From CAIVAT01 sp037128705 (GTDB lineage: Bacteria; Bacteroidota; Bacteroidia; Bacteroidales; FEN-979), in the NCBI GenBank assembly GCA_037128705.1, contig JBAXVX010000009.1, positions 51,160 through 115,159 on the forward strand: a stretch of 64,000 nt of DNA, in the 5' to 3' direction. Positions 17,731 to 27,218 of the stretch are shown here, in pieces. Positions within the stretch are counted from its first letter, which is position 1. Every line of letters begins with the position of its first letter. Made by a program: the position numbers and the translations under genes. A model generated the notes under the pieces. That model made no database searches and was not told the DNA's origin. It saw only the letters and a list, made by a program, of their open reading frames with translations.

Positions 17731-18846
17731 TTATTTTACTACTGTAAATTTCCTGGATGTTTGGAATGTTCCTGACTGCAGCACGCAGATATAAAGTCCA
17801 GGGGCCAGGCCATGAAAGTTGCGCCTGATTTTCATGATTTCATCTCCGGAGGATTGGCCTGCCATGGTATCTTTCAAATTCCCAAAGGAATCAAAAATGC
17901 TGAGGGTGTAGGATACCGGATGATCGTTGGCTGCCAGACTGAACCATGCAAAATCAACAGCCGGATTTGGGTAAATCTGCAATAAAACAGGCTGACCCGG
18001 TGTTTCGGGTTCGTCAATGGCATTCGGATAGATCATCGGGCTGCCTGCCTCCACCCATGCAGTATAGATCAGGCTGGCCAACGCATTTGAGGCATGGCTC
18101 ATCAATTTCACAGTAAAACCTCCGGTCTTTGTCCAAAGCGTCTGATAATAGGTCTCGGAACCTGTACCTCCGGCAATGGCTTTGGCGTAGGTATCGGCCA
18201 GCAATAAACTGTCGATGTACCGATAGTCGTCATACAGGTAATCGAAAATATATTTCCGAACATCCGGAACAAGCTGCGCTGAATCAGCGGGATAGGTAAT
18301 CTGGGCTTCATACCGGGAGATCAGGGAGGATTCGTACCTGGAGTGAATCCCGGTTTGCCCTGTCATCTGCCCGTTGTAATTGTTGGTAATATGCAGAGGC
18401 ATATGGCCATCCCCGATATAATGGCCGAGGTCTGCGGCAAAAAGCATCGACCTGTTCCAGTCGCTCCGCTGAAAGCAGCTTTTAAGTGAATCATAAGTAA
18501 TCAGGGTGGCCCAGGGAAGTACCCCCTCCCCGATCACAAAATTATATCCGTGTAAATCAACCAGCGAATCATAATCCATCGAAATCCGGCCAGTCTGTAT
18601 GAATTCAGTATAACTGTCAATATCAATGTAATGGCGGGGAGACTCATCGGGATCCTGGCTCTTACGATTATCGGCATCGGAGGCATGGGTCATGATAAAA
18701 TTTGTCCATACGGGTTGCAGAAATGACATCCTGGCCGGCAGGCAGGCGGCAAAATTCTGGCTGATTTTCTTATGTCCCTTCGACCCCCAGGAAGAAAGCA
18801 ACAGGCAAAGCATGATAAGAAAAGCGGGGTAGAAGAGTTTTTTCAT
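17731..18846 (-). CDS. Secreted S1/P1-type zinc nuclease/phospholipase-like protein with T9SS sorting domain
   Basis: After a signal peptide, the mature protein would start at Trp20 (WGSKGH) with His25 five residues on, as for the zinc ligands Trp1 and His6 of nuclease P1. HASDADN, HYIDIDSY, HYIGDGHMPLH and HSRYESS supply further His/Asp ligands. The C-terminal 80 residues (IYPNPAVDF to FTVVK) form a type A sorting domain for the type IX system. The likely role is extracellular nucleic acid or phosphate scavenging; a phospholipase C-like activity is the alternative. Its ATG overlaps the stop of the upstream SirB1-like gene by 4 bases. Confidence 0.82.
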   Translation of the reverse strand: MKKLFYPAFLIMLCLLLSSWGSKGHKKISQNFAACLPARMSFLQPVWTNFIMTHASDADNRKSQDPDESPRHYIDIDSYTEFIQTGRISMDYDSLVDLHGYNFVIGEGVLPWATLITYDSLKSCFQRSDWNRSMLFAADLGHYIGDGHMPLHITNNYNGQMTGQTGIHSRYESSLISRYEAQITYPADSAQLVPDVRKYIFDYLYDDYRYIDSLLLADTYAKAIAGGTGSETYYQTLWTKTGGFTVKLMSHASNALASLIYTAWVEAGSPMIYPNAIDEPETPGQPVLLQIYPNPAVDFAWFSLAANDHPVSYTLSIFDSFGNLKDTMAGQSSGDEIMKIRRNFHGLAPGLYICVLQSGTFQTSRKFTVVK

Positions 18847-19703
18847 TCAAAGGCATTTAAGAGGTTTTGTAATTCTTCAATTTTGTCCAGGTATCCATAT
18901 TGATTGTACGAAGATATCAGGCTGTTGATCAGCCGTCGGATAATGTCGGGGTTGGTGCATGGAGAAAAAAAGGATTTCTCCGGTTTGAATTTCATCTCCC
19001 GGATAAACAATTCAATTTCACGCCGTGTGAAAACCGCACCCTTGTTAAAGGGATTGATATAGAACAAAACATCATCTTCACCCGGGTTGCTGATCCCTGG
19101 TTCCATCAGATAGGCAAGGATGAAATGTTGCGGCAGGTTAACCCCGTATACCGGCATCCCGAGTTTCTGCGCCAGGATAATGAAGAGGATTCCCAGCGAC
19201 AACGGACTTCCCTTGTGGGTTTCCAGGAAGGTGTTCACGTATGAATTCTGGGGCGCATTCATGTCGCTTTTATTTCCGTCAAAATGATGCTGGTCGAACA
19301 GCACATGGTTAATCACCTTGACGTTTTCAAGCGCCGTAAGGTTTTCATGCAGTTCAATCCATACATCCATCTTTAATTGTTCAACCGTGATCCTGATCTC
19401 CTCTTCATTCAGTGCCGGATATTGTGTTTGGGTAACGAGGATAAATCCCTTCAGAAGGTCGTCGGAACCGAGGTTAAGCCAGTTTACAAAATCAACGTAA
19501 AGATTTTCCTGGTTCAGTTTCCTGATGATCTCCTGGATGCGTTCCTGAACAAGGCTGTCGAAGGTATTCTCCAGCGCCTTCTCCAGCGGAGCCAGTGCAT
19601 CCGGTCCGATGGAAAAAATCTGATTCCGGATCAGGCCGAAAGCAATTTCATCCGGTTCATCCAGCAACTTGATCAATGCAGGTATGTTAGATGTTTCTGG
19701 CAA
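18843..19703 (-). CDS. SirB1-like transglutaminase-fold protein
   Basis: The 286-residue cytoplasmic protein resembles the SirB1/Transglut_core2 family: an N-terminal helical repeat region, LETHKGSPLSLGILFIILAQ, and LPQHFILAY. The usual catalytic Cys of transglutaminases is not obvious, since a Ser occupies the SLGIL site, as in many members. The exact function is not established. The 4-base ATGA overlap with the secreted nuclease gene shows translational coupling, although the two proteins should work in different compartments. Confidence 0.75.
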   Translation of the reverse strand: MPETSNIPALIKLLDEPDEIAFGLIRNQIFSIGPDALAPLEKALENTFDSLVQERIQEIIRKLNQENLYVDFVNWLNLGSDDLLKGFILVTQTQYPALNEEEIRITVEQLKMDVWIELHENLTALENVKVINHVLFDQHHFDGNKSDMNAPQNSYVNTFLETHKGSPLSLGILFIILAQKLGMPVYGVNLPQHFILAYLMEPGISNPGEDDVLFYINPFNKGAVFTRREIELFIREMKFKPEKSFFSPCTNPDIIRRLINSLISSYNQYGYLDKIEELQNLLNAFE

Positions 19704-19751
19704 TGTTCTGGAGTGTAGGTTAGAGGATGATGCGAATAATGAATGCTTCCG

Positions 19752-20624
19752 TTATGTCGTTAATTTATTGAGTACAAGTGTGATCAGCTCCATCACGATT
19801 TTTTTATGATCCTGATTGTAATCACCGGTAGCCCTGTTGGCAATCAGGGTGCAGATGGTGACCATTTCGTGCCCCATAAGTGCGCCAAGTCCATACAATG
19901 CCGAGGTTTCCATCTCAAAGTTCACAATGCGGTGCCCTTCATACCTGAAACTTTGCAGCTTTTTTATCATGTCGGGGTCGGCGAGCGGCAGCCTGAGAAA
20001 ACGTCCCTGGGGGCCATAAAACCCGGGTGCAGTAGCTGTGATACCTGCCACAGAATAGGGTCTGAAAAGATCGATCAGCCTGTCGGAACCCTTGATAAAA
20101 TAGGGTCTCGAAAGATCCCTGGGCCACGAAGCATGGGCGGCAAAGGCGGCGGTCATCTCCTGGTCAATGATTCCCGAGGCTCCTTTGTAAAAATGGAGCA
20201 GGTTATCCAACCCCAGGGCGTAGGTGGATAAACCAAAGGTGTTGACAGGCACATCGGCCTGAATGGAGCCGGAGGTACCGATTCGAACGATGCTCAGCGA
20301 ACGCAGCGCCGGTTTCTGCGTCCTGGTTTGCAGATCGAAATTGGCCAGAGCATCGAGTTCATGCATGACGATATCGCAGTTGTCGGTTCCAATACCTGTT
20401 GACAATGCGGTGATCCGCTTCCCGTTGTAATAACCGGTGTGGGATATAAATTCACGGTTGGAGGCACGGTGGTCGATCGCTGTAAAATGGTCTGAAATTT
20501 CATGAACCCGCTGAGGATCTCCGACAACAATCACAGTATCAGCGAGGTCTTCAGGCCTCATGCAAATATGGTAAACACTTCCGTCAGGATTTATGATCAG
20601 GTCAGGTTCTGCGAGTGAGGGCAT
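19752..20624 (-). CDS. Nucleoside phosphorylase (uridine phosphorylase-like)
   Basis: The 290-residue protein belongs to the PNP/UDP phosphorylase family. VVGDPQRV near residue 35 binds phosphate, RIGTSGSI is the second phosphate loop, and NFEMETSALYGLG is the nucleoside-binding block. It splits nucleosides into base and ribose-1-phosphate. The overall form is closest to uridine phosphorylase-like proteins of Bacteroidota, but substrate choice cannot be fixed from sequence alone. It stands 48 bases upstream of the SirB1-like gene in the same direction. Its link with a secreted nuclease would make a nucleic-acid salvage set. Confidence 0.85.
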   Translation of the reverse strand: MPSLAEPDLIINPDGSVYHICMRPEDLADTVIVVGDPQRVHEISDHFTAIDHRASNREFISHTGYYNGKRITALSTGIGTDNCDIVMHELDALANFDLQTRTQKPALRSLSIVRIGTSGSIQADVPVNTFGLSTYALGLDNLLHFYKGASGIIDQEMTAAFAAHASWPRDLSRPYFIKGSDRLIDLFRPYSVAGITATAPGFYGPQGRFLRLPLADPDMIKKLQSFRYEGHRIVNFEMETSALYGLGALMGHEMVTICTLIANRATGDYNQDHKKIVMELITLVLNKLTT

Positions 20625-20638
20625 GGTTCAATTTTTTA

Positions 20639-20646
20639 CAAAAGTA
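20639..20646 (-). promoter_or_regulatory. Candidate -7 element for the nucleoside phosphorylase
   Basis: The minus strand reads TACTTTTG, matching TAnnTTTG, 14 bases before the ATG. No -33 match was seen. Confidence 0.35.
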
Positions 20647-20817
20647 CTAAATAACCCGATCACCGGCCCTGATCCATTACATCAAAATCATTCATCTCCT
20701 CCGCTTATTTTCATTAACTTTACACCATGGATATTTGGATCATCATCCGCAGGGATAAAGACATTACCTGAAATCAATACTGCAAGGGTGACTGATAAAC
20801 AATTCAGAATTGGTTAA

Positions 20818-21501
20818 ATGAAAATCCTGCTTATCGAAGATGAAAAAGAACTTTCACGTTCTATTTCGGAATATCTGCAGAAAGAGAATTACCGCTGCCA
20901 GGCCGTCTATAAATACGAGGATGCCATAGAAAAAATCAACCTCTACCAGTATGATTGTATCATCGTCGACATCAACCTGCCGGATGGAAGCGGACTGAAT
21001 GTGATCCGGTCACTGAAGAAAAACAAATCGGAAGCAGGCATCATCGTGATATCAGCAAAAAATTCACTGGATGATAAAGTGACGGGCCTTGAAATCGGGG
21101 CCGATGACTACCTGACCAAACCATTTCATTTGCCCGAACTCAATGCACGCATCAAATCCATCATCCGCCGGCGTAGTTTTGGCGGGGAAAACGAAATCGC
21201 ATTTAATGAAATATTGATCCTCCCTGAGAAGATGGAGGTTACGGTAAACAGACATCCCCTGGTATTGACAAAAAAAGAGTATGACCTGCTGATCTTTTTT
21301 ATTTCGAACAAAGACCGGCTGCTGACCAAGGAGGCCATCGCGGAGCACCTCTGGGGTGATGACATGGATATGGCCGATTCATTCGATTTCATCTATACCC
21401 ATATTAAAAATCTCCGGAAGAAGATCATCGAAAAAGAGGGAGAGGATTATATTCAAACCATCTATGGCATGGGATATAAATTTTCGGCCGTTGCCGTTTA
21501 A
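20818..21501 (+). CDS. OmpR-family response regulator
   Basis: The 227-residue protein has a receiver domain with acidic residues Glu8-Asp9, phospho-acceptor Asp51 in CIIVDINLPDGSG, and the LTKPF lysine. A C-terminal winged-helix DNA-binding domain contains LTKKEYDLLIF and TIYGMGYKF. It is followed after 11 bases by its sensor kinase. The target genes are unknown; the adjacent small exported protein and efflux operon are candidates, not shown. Confidence 0.93.
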   Translation: MKILLIEDEKELSRSISEYLQKENYRCQAVYKYEDAIEKINLYQYDCIIVDINLPDGSGLNVIRSLKKNKSEAGIIVISAKNSLDDKVTGLEIGADDYLTKPFHLPELNARIKSIIRRRSFGGENEIAFNEILILPEKMEVTVNRHPLVLTKKEYDLLIFFISNKDRLLTKEAIAEHLWGDDMDMADSFDFIYTHIKNLRKKIIEKEGEDYIQTIYGMGYKFSAVAV

Positions 21502-21512
21502 ATGATGAACCA

Positions 21513-22775
21513 GTGAAACTTTTAACCAAAACATCAGGTGCCTATATTCTGGTTTCGGTGACCGTTTTTATCATCGCGGGATTTATTTTTTTTCATCTCC
21601 TGCATAAAATATTTTATAATCAGATCGATGAACGGCTGATTGAAGAGAAAATGCTGATCGAACAAACCATCAGTGAGTCCGACACGGTGCCTGATTTCCA
21701 TTCGGTATTCGGCCATCTGATCAATATCACCCTCCTGAAAAGTCCGAAAAAAAAGTTCGAATCCATTACCGATACACTGATGTACGATCGCGAACAGGGT
21801 CAGTTCGGACAATTCCGGCACCTCTTTGTTCAAAATAAATCGCTCCTGAATCAAGGTTATACGATTAACATTTACAAGTCTTTGCGCGAATCGGAGAATC
21901 TGATCGCGGAGATCCTGATCTCGGTAACCCTGATTTTCATCACCCTGCTGTTCCTTCTGGTACTGGTAAATTACTTTATTGCCCGGCGTGTCTGGATCCC
22001 CTTCTACAGGATCCTCAGCAACCTGAACCAGTATGACATCAACCAGGAGCATCCGCTTCAGCTGACACAAACCGACATCCATGAATTCATCCTCCTGAAC
22101 AAGGCTCTTGAAAAGATGTCAGGTAAAATCAGACAGGATTTTCTAAACCTGAAGGAATTCAATGAAATTGCAGCCCATGAATTGCAGACACCCCTGGCCA
22201 TTATCAAATTAAAACTCGAGTTGCTTATCCAGAAGGAGAACCTGGATGAACATCAGCTCCAGCTGATAAGTTCTGTTTTTGAAGCCACGACGCGGATGTC
22301 GAAACTCAACCAGGGGTTGCTTCTGATCTCCAAGATCGAGAACAATCAATTCTACCAGAATGAGGCCATTGACCTGGTGCAGATCCTGGATAAGACACTG
22401 CTGCATTTTGAAGAGATGATCGACCACCGTGAAATTACTTTAACAAAAGACTATTCCGAAAAGCCCACGCTGGTCATGAACCGCATGCTGGCAGAAATTT
22501 TAATAACCAACCTCCTCTCCAATGCCATCCGTCACAATATCCACCAGGGACATATCGACATTATTGTACGATCCGGCGCGTTAACAATTTCCAATAAAGG
22601 TCAGATCCTGAAAACTGATCCCCAGAATCTTTTTGAAAGATTCAGAAAATCGGAGCACCACAGCGATTCGGTTGGCCTTGGACTTTCGATCGTTCAGAAA
22701 ATTGTAAACCTTTACCACATGAAGGTGGAGTATTTTTATGGTAATTCGGTTCACACGCTGAAAATTTCTTTTTAA
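21513..22775 (+). CDS. Membrane sensor histidine kinase
   Basis: The 420-residue protein starts with GTG. It has two membrane helices (about residues 10-32 and 132-156) around a periplasmic sensor of about 100 residues. A HisKA domain has phospho-acceptor His222 in AAHELQTPLAI, with Gln where Arg is common. The ATPase domain has NLLSNAIRHN and GLGLSIVQKI. The DxGxG G1 box seems reduced: the segment around ISNKGQIL replaces it, as in several Bacteroidota kinases of this short type. It pairs with the regulator just upstream. Confidence 0.9.
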   Translation: MKLLTKTSGAYILVSVTVFIIAGFIFFHLLHKIFYNQIDERLIEEKMLIEQTISESDTVPDFHSVFGHLINITLLKSPKKKFESITDTLMYDREQGQFGQFRHLFVQNKSLLNQGYTINIYKSLRESENLIAEILISVTLIFITLLFLLVLVNYFIARRVWIPFYRILSNLNQYDINQEHPLQLTQTDIHEFILLNKALEKMSGKIRQDFLNLKEFNEIAAHELQTPLAIIKLKLELLIQKENLDEHQLQLISSVFEATTRMSKLNQGLLLISKIENNQFYQNEAIDLVQILDKTLLHFEEMIDHREITLTKDYSEKPTLVMNRMLAEILITNLLSNAIRHNIHQGHIDIIVRSGALTISNKGQILKTDPQNLFERFRKSEHHSDSVGLGLSIVQKIVNLYHMKVEYFYGNSVHTLKISF

Positions 22776-22907
22776 AATCTCCCATCTACAGAATTTCAAC
22801 AGAATCTGGAGGCAACTTTGCCATGTCAAATTTAATTTCTCCTGAAAAACCAGGGAAATCAAACAGAAAAGACATTCAATTAAAGTTTAACCTAAAAACC
22901 AACAACA

Positions 22908-23126
22908 ATGAAAAAAGTAATGTTAGTTGCCCTTGCAGCCATGTTTAGCGTAGCCATGTTTGCTCAGACCCAGGAAAAAGCTAAACCTGTTGAAAAGAAA
23001 AAGGAGCCGGCAAAAACCGAGGCAGTTAAACCTGCCAAAGAAACAGCTAAACCTGCTACCAAAGAAGAAGGCAAGCCAGTAGCTCAGCCAGCCGAAAAGA
23101 AGAGCACAGAAAAACCAAAAAAATAA
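22908..23126 (+). CDS. Small exported Lys/Pro/Glu/Ala-rich protein
   Basis: This 72-residue protein has a clear signal peptide (MKKVMLVALAAMFSVAMFAQ). The mature part of about 52 residues is nearly all Lys, Pro, Glu, Ala and Thr, in loose repeats such as AKP-x-x-KE and KPA. It must be unstructured and very basic. No family was recognised. It could be a periplasmic spacer or bind the wall or nucleic acids; that is speculation. It lies 132 bases after the histidine kinase and is closed by a strong terminator, suggesting high expression. Confidence 0.75.
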   Translation: MKKVMLVALAAMFSVAMFAQTQEKAKPVEKKKEPAKTEAVKPAKETAKPATKEEGKPVAQPAEKKSTEKPKK

Positions 23127-23146
23127 TCCAGCTTGTGTTCATATTG

Positions 23147-23180
23147 AAAAGGGTTGGCCATTTGGCCGGCCCTTTTTTTT
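23147..23180 (+). terminator. Rho-independent terminator after the small exported protein
   Basis: A 13-bp stem (AAAAGGGTTGGCC with GGCCGGCCCTTTT, two G-T pairs) and loop ATTT are followed by a run of eight T. The minus-strand side also ends in A/T, so it may serve the convergent RND gene as well. Confidence 0.85.
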
Positions 23181-23208
23181 GTCACGCGTCACGCGTCCCG
23201 AGTCACGT
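23181..23208 (-). repeat. Heptamer array at the 3' end of the RND gene
   Basis: On the minus strand there are four units: one ACGTGAC, a variant TCGGGAC and two GCGTGAC. The RND permease gene ends inside it, its TGA being in a GCGTGAC unit, and the terminator at 23147-23180 adjoins directly. Confidence 0.85.
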
Positions 23209-26200
23209 TTTTTATCACTTTGGAGATAGAAATCCACCTCAGCAGGGAGGGGAAAACAAAGAGCAGCAAAGGCATGGCCATCACAAATCCTCCGATTACG
23301 GCAATGGCCAGGGGTTGCTGCATTTGCGCCCCAACGCCTATCCCGAGGGCCAGCGGCGATAATGCCAGGATGGCACCAATGGCTGTCATAAGTTTGGGGC
23401 GGATCCGCAGGGAGATGGCATACCGGATGGATGCATCCACATTGCCCTTGGATGAAAGCATATTCACCCTGAACTGATTGACGGTGAAAATGGCATTTTC
23501 TGCGATGATCCCGACAATCATGATGATCCCGGTATAGCTGCCAACATTGAGCTGAATTCCGGTTAGAAAAAGTGCCCAAATGCAACCGGCCGTTCCCATG
23601 ATGGAGATGAATATGATCAGGAGTGAGATCCGGAAATCACGGAAAAGAAAGAGAAGGACGGAAAACACCAGGACGACGGCCGACAGCAAAATCATAAGCA
23701 ACTCCCTGAATGAGGACTGCTGCTGCGCCCAGGTACCGCCGTACACGATGTAATAACCGGGAGGCAGCATCAGTTTCTGATCAAGCGTTTGTTCAATATC
23801 CCTGATTGCTCCGCCCAGATCACGGTTTTCGAGACGCGCAGTCACCACAATGTTCGATTTGAGATCTTCGCGTGTGATATCCGGTGTTCCTTTTGAAAGA
23901 TCAGCCCTGGCAAAATCCTTCAGTCGCCGGAATGAACCATCCGGCGTAAAGATGGGCTGGGAAAGTATCTTTTCAAGTGAATTTTCCTTAAAACTTGTAA
24001 ACCGCAAAAGTATGTGCAGCATCTGTTCGCCCGACTGCACCTCGCCAACCTGCACGCCTTCATTGCAGGCCTTCAGCTGGGTTTGAAGGTCGGCGGCGGT
24101 GAGATGGAATTGCGCCAGTTTGGCCTCATCGGGAATGATGGAAATGGCCGGGCCTTCAACGATAATCCCATTTTTCAGGTCAGCCACCCCCCTGACCTTC
24201 TCAAGGAGACCCTGTGCCCGCTTCGCCAGGGTTTCGAGGATTGCTTTATCATCTCCGAAAATTTTTATCTCGATCGGTTCCGGCCGCCCGATCAAATCAC
24301 CCAGCAGGTCGGCGATTCTTTGCCCGAACTCGATGGTCAGCGCGGGTTCCTGTGCGGAGATCTTACCCCTGAGCTCGGAGATCACCTCTTCGGTTGACCG
24401 GTTGATCCCCGGCCTGAGCTGAATCAGGTAATCACCTTCGTTGGGAGGAATCACCCCGCTGGCCATGCTGATGCTCGAACTCATGTTGGTGCCCGTTCGC
24501 CGCATGTAGGTCGCGACATCAGGGTGATGCATGACCAGGGTGTCGACCCTGCGCAGCATGGCATCGGAGGCATCGAGCGAGGTGCCCGGAGGAGTAAGGT
24601 AATCGAGGACAATGGTTCCTTCGTCCAGGACCGGGAGGAAGCCTGTATTTAATTTCGGAATCAGGAACAGGCCGCTTCCGGCAAGGATGACAATGAAACC
24701 CAGTGCAAACGCCGGTTTATCAAAGAACCAGATCAGCCAGCCGAGGTGTTTCCCTTTATGTTTTTCTTCCTGGTTCTGCGTGCTTTTGCGGTGTTTGTAG
24801 CCAAGCGCCAGGTGCAAAGCCGGCAACCCAAGCCAGGTAGTGATGAAACTGCAAACCAGGGTGATTTCCATAGTCGTCGTCAGTTCAGTAAAGAAACTTC
24901 CGGCAATGCCGCTCATCAGTACAAATGGAAAGAAAATGACGATGGTACTCAGAGATGACCCGACCATGGCCGGGAACAGCATCCTGATGGTATCCCTGAC
25001 CACCGTTTGCAGATCTTTGTCAGGGTTCTCCTCATGGCCCCGGTGGATTTGTTCAATCACCACGATGGCATCGTCGATGATCAGCCCGATGGATGCCGCA
25101 ATGGCACCGAGCGACATGATGTTGAGGGTGATCCCGGCAAAATAGAGAACGGTCAGGGTCAGGGCCAGGGTAACCGGAATGATGATGATCACGTTCAGAC
25201 TTGCCCTGAACGAACGAAGGAAAAGCACCACCACGAGCAATGCCAGTACCAGGCCTTCAAAGATGGCGCGGAGCACGCTGTTAATGGACTCGTTCACAAA
25301 CAATGCCTGATTGTAATAGGGTTTCAGGATCATCCCCGGTGGAAGCTGTTTCTGAATCTCCTTTTCCTTTTCCAGCACCCTGTCAACAAAATCGACCAGG
25401 TTAGCTCCCTTTTGTTTTACAATATCAAGGATCACCGCTTCACGTCCGTTTGCATTGATGCGGATAAATTCCTGCTGTTCCTGGAAGTCAACACCAGCCA
25501 GATCGCCCAGGCGGATGATCCGGTTCCGGTCGTTCCTGATCACTACATTGCGCAAATCCTCCAGGGAACTGATCCGGCTGTCGGTCACTGAAAGGTACAG
25601 CCTGCGGTAATCGGAAAGCAATCCATTGGATTCGATAAAATTTGTACTTCCCAGGACGTCAATCAGGTTTTGCGGAGTAAGACCAAGCTGGATCATCTTC
25701 ATTGCATCGGGCGTGATCACAAATTCTTTGGTCTTGCCTCCCCTGACAACCACATTGGAGATGCCCGGAATTTCAGAGAAGCGGGGTCGTGCGAAGAACA
25801 TGGCGACATTTCGCATCTCCACCTGTCCGTATTTTTCACTCTCCAGCGTATACCCGATCACCGGGTATATATTCTGACTCATGGCCTCGATGGTGAGGTT
25901 GGTGGTTGAAGGGAGGGTGTTTTTGATCTCATTGATCCGTGCCTCCAGCTGCATCCGGGCGACATTGATATCGGTATTCCATTGAAAAAAGGCCTCGATG
26001 GTACAACTTCCCCGGTTTGTTGAACTACGCACCGTTTCAATGCCATTGACTCTTTTTACGGCGATTTCCAGCGGCCTGGTCACTGTGATCAGCATTTTAT
26101 CAATGGGCTGTTCCCCGTTATCCGCGATGATCCGGATTTTAGGAAACACCACGTCCGGGAACAGCAGGGTTTCCATGTTCCTGTATGCGAATCCACCAAG

Positions 26201-26302
26201 AATGAGCACCGCCAGTAAAACGAAGATGACCGGTTTGGTGTACCTGCCGTAAAGATCCTGGTTCAATATCCTTCCATTCATCGGATGATCCTGATTATTC
26301 AT
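23189..26302 (-). CDS. RND-superfamily efflux permease
   Basis: The product of about 1037 residues has the RND plan: a first membrane helix (VIFVLLAVLILGGFAY), two large periplasmic loops, and helix groups near residues 340-540 and 860-1030. Helix 4 carries GLIIDDAIVVIE with paired Asp, more like the drug-type (HAE) than the metal-type (HME) signature. The chosen ATG at 26302 overlaps the end of the adaptor gene by 8 bases; an upstream start (26374) would run deep into it. The last residues, VTRDA, and the stop are translated from a heptamer array. Order tolC-adaptor-pump forms one operon. The substrate is unknown. Confidence 0.9.
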   Translation of the reverse strand: MNNQDHPMNGRILNQDLYGRYTKPVIFVLLAVLILGGFAYRNMETLLFPDVVFPKIRIIADNGEQPIDKMLITVTRPLEIAVKRVNGIETVRSSTNRGSCTIEAFFQWNTDINVARMQLEARINEIKNTLPSTTNLTIEAMSQNIYPVIGYTLESEKYGQVEMRNVAMFFARPRFSEIPGISNVVVRGGKTKEFVITPDAMKMIQLGLTPQNLIDVLGSTNFIESNGLLSDYRRLYLSVTDSRISSLEDLRNVVIRNDRNRIIRLGDLAGVDFQEQQEFIRINANGREAVILDIVKQKGANLVDFVDRVLEKEKEIQKQLPPGMILKPYYNQALFVNESINSVLRAIFEGLVLALLVVVLFLRSFRASLNVIIIIPVTLALTLTVLYFAGITLNIMSLGAIAASIGLIIDDAIVVIEQIHRGHEENPDKDLQTVVRDTIRMLFPAMVGSSLSTIVIFFPFVLMSGIAGSFFTELTTTMEITLVCSFITTWLGLPALHLALGYKHRKSTQNQEEKHKGKHLGWLIWFFDKPAFALGFIVILAGSGLFLIPKLNTGFLPVLDEGTIVLDYLTPPGTSLDASDAMLRRVDTLVMHHPDVATYMRRTGTNMSSSISMASGVIPPNEGDYLIQLRPGINRSTEEVISELRGKISAQEPALTIEFGQRIADLLGDLIGRPEPIEIKIFGDDKAILETLAKRAQGLLEKVRGVADLKNGIIVEGPAISIIPDEAKLAQFHLTAADLQTQLKACNEGVQVGEVQSGEQMLHILLRFTSFKENSLEKILSQPIFTPDGSFRRLKDFARADLSKGTPDITREDLKSNIVVTARLENRDLGGAIRDIEQTLDQKLMLPPGYYIVYGGTWAQQQSSFRELLMILLSAVVLVFSVLLFLFRDFRISLLIIFISIMGTAGCIWALFLTGIQLNVGSYTGIIMIVGIIAENAIFTVNQFRVNMLSSKGNVDASIRYAISLRIRPKLMTAIGAILALSPLALGIGVGAQMQQPLAIAVIGGFVMAMPLLLFVFPSLLRWISISKVIKNVTRDA

Positions 26303-27218
26303 GATTGATGATTCTGACCATGGTGGTGTCGCCCAGACCCCAGTTTCCGCCGGTAAGGATACGGTCGCCGGCACCCAATACAGGGGAGGTCACCTCGATG
26401 CTGTCGGCGCTCCTGATTCCCAGTTCAACCGGTATTTTTATGGCGATGGAATCGCTGACCAGCTTCAGCACCCAGAAATTTTTCATGATCTCATCATTCA
26501 AAATACAACTCTTCGGCAGGATCACCGCCCCGGCTTTCGCATTCCGGACAATGCTGACTTTGGCCACCAGGTTTTCGGGGATGTCAATGCCGGTAAGCGG
26601 CTGCAAAACCACGCGTTGCGTTTGGGAAGCCCCCGACATGGAGGGCAGGATTGATTTAACGGTCGCGTTAACCTGTGAATTATCCGGGAGTACCAGTTTG
26701 CACGACTGGCCTGTTCGGATCCTGCTTTTCAGCTCAAACGGGACATCCAGGAGAAACACCATGCTTCCCGGGACAACCAGGGTTGCCAGTGCATCTCCCT
26801 CCAGAACATAATCTCCCTGCGGATGATCGATCGTGGCGACCACACCGTTCATGGAGGCCTTCATCATCACAATCCCGTTAAAGTTCAATGAGACCAGGCT
26901 GTCCTGCTGCAGTGCTGTTGCCTCCTTCGTGCGAAGCTGGAACAGCAGCTGGTTTTTCACGACCCGGTCACCGGCTGAAACCACACATTTCTCAATATAC
27001 CCGGCAATGGGAGATTTTACAACAGCCTTGAGCAGGAAGGCGGATGTCGCCATCAGTTCAGTGTATTCAACCATTTTCCCGATGCGGGGTGAAGTTACCG
27101 TTACCGGAACAACTGCCCTGACCTCCCTTTCACTCTGGTCGGGGTTGCTTTTGCAGGAAATGAAGATGGAGAGGCCTGCCACCCCGGTCAGTAATAATAT
27201 CAATGCCCTGTTGATCAT
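26295..27218 (-). CDS. RND periplasmic adaptor (membrane fusion) lipoprotein
   Basis: The 307-residue protein has a signal peptide with a lipobox (FISC, Cys22), a barrel-sandwich segment (VKSPIAGYIEKCVVSAGDRV) and a short hairpin, then beta-barrel domains ending in GDRILTGG. The alpha-helical hairpin is much reduced compared with AcrA, common in small adaptors. It links the inner-membrane pump to the outer-membrane channel. Four-base overlap with the tolC-like gene upstream and 8-base overlap with the pump downstream indicate coupled translation. Confidence 0.88.
   Translation of the reverse strand: MINRALILLLTGVAGLSIFISCKSNPDQSEREVRAVVPVTVTSPRIGKMVEYTELMATSAFLLKAVVKSPIAGYIEKCVVSAGDRVVKNQLLFQLRTKEATALQQDSLVSLNFNGIVMMKASMNGVVATIDHPQGDYVLEGDALATLVVPGSMVFLLDVPFELKSRIRTGQSCKLVLPDNSQVNATVKSILPSMSGASQTQRVVLQPLTGIDIPENLVAKVSIVRNAKAGAVILPKSCILNDEIMKNFWVLKLVSDSIAIKIPVELGIRSADSIEVTSPVLGAGDRILTGGNWGLGDTTMVRIINHE

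Noticed and set aside
23189..26302. Heavy-metal (CzcA/CusA) pump
   Set aside because: The helix-4 signature with paired Asp fits the drug-type RND group better; metal specificity cannot be claimed.
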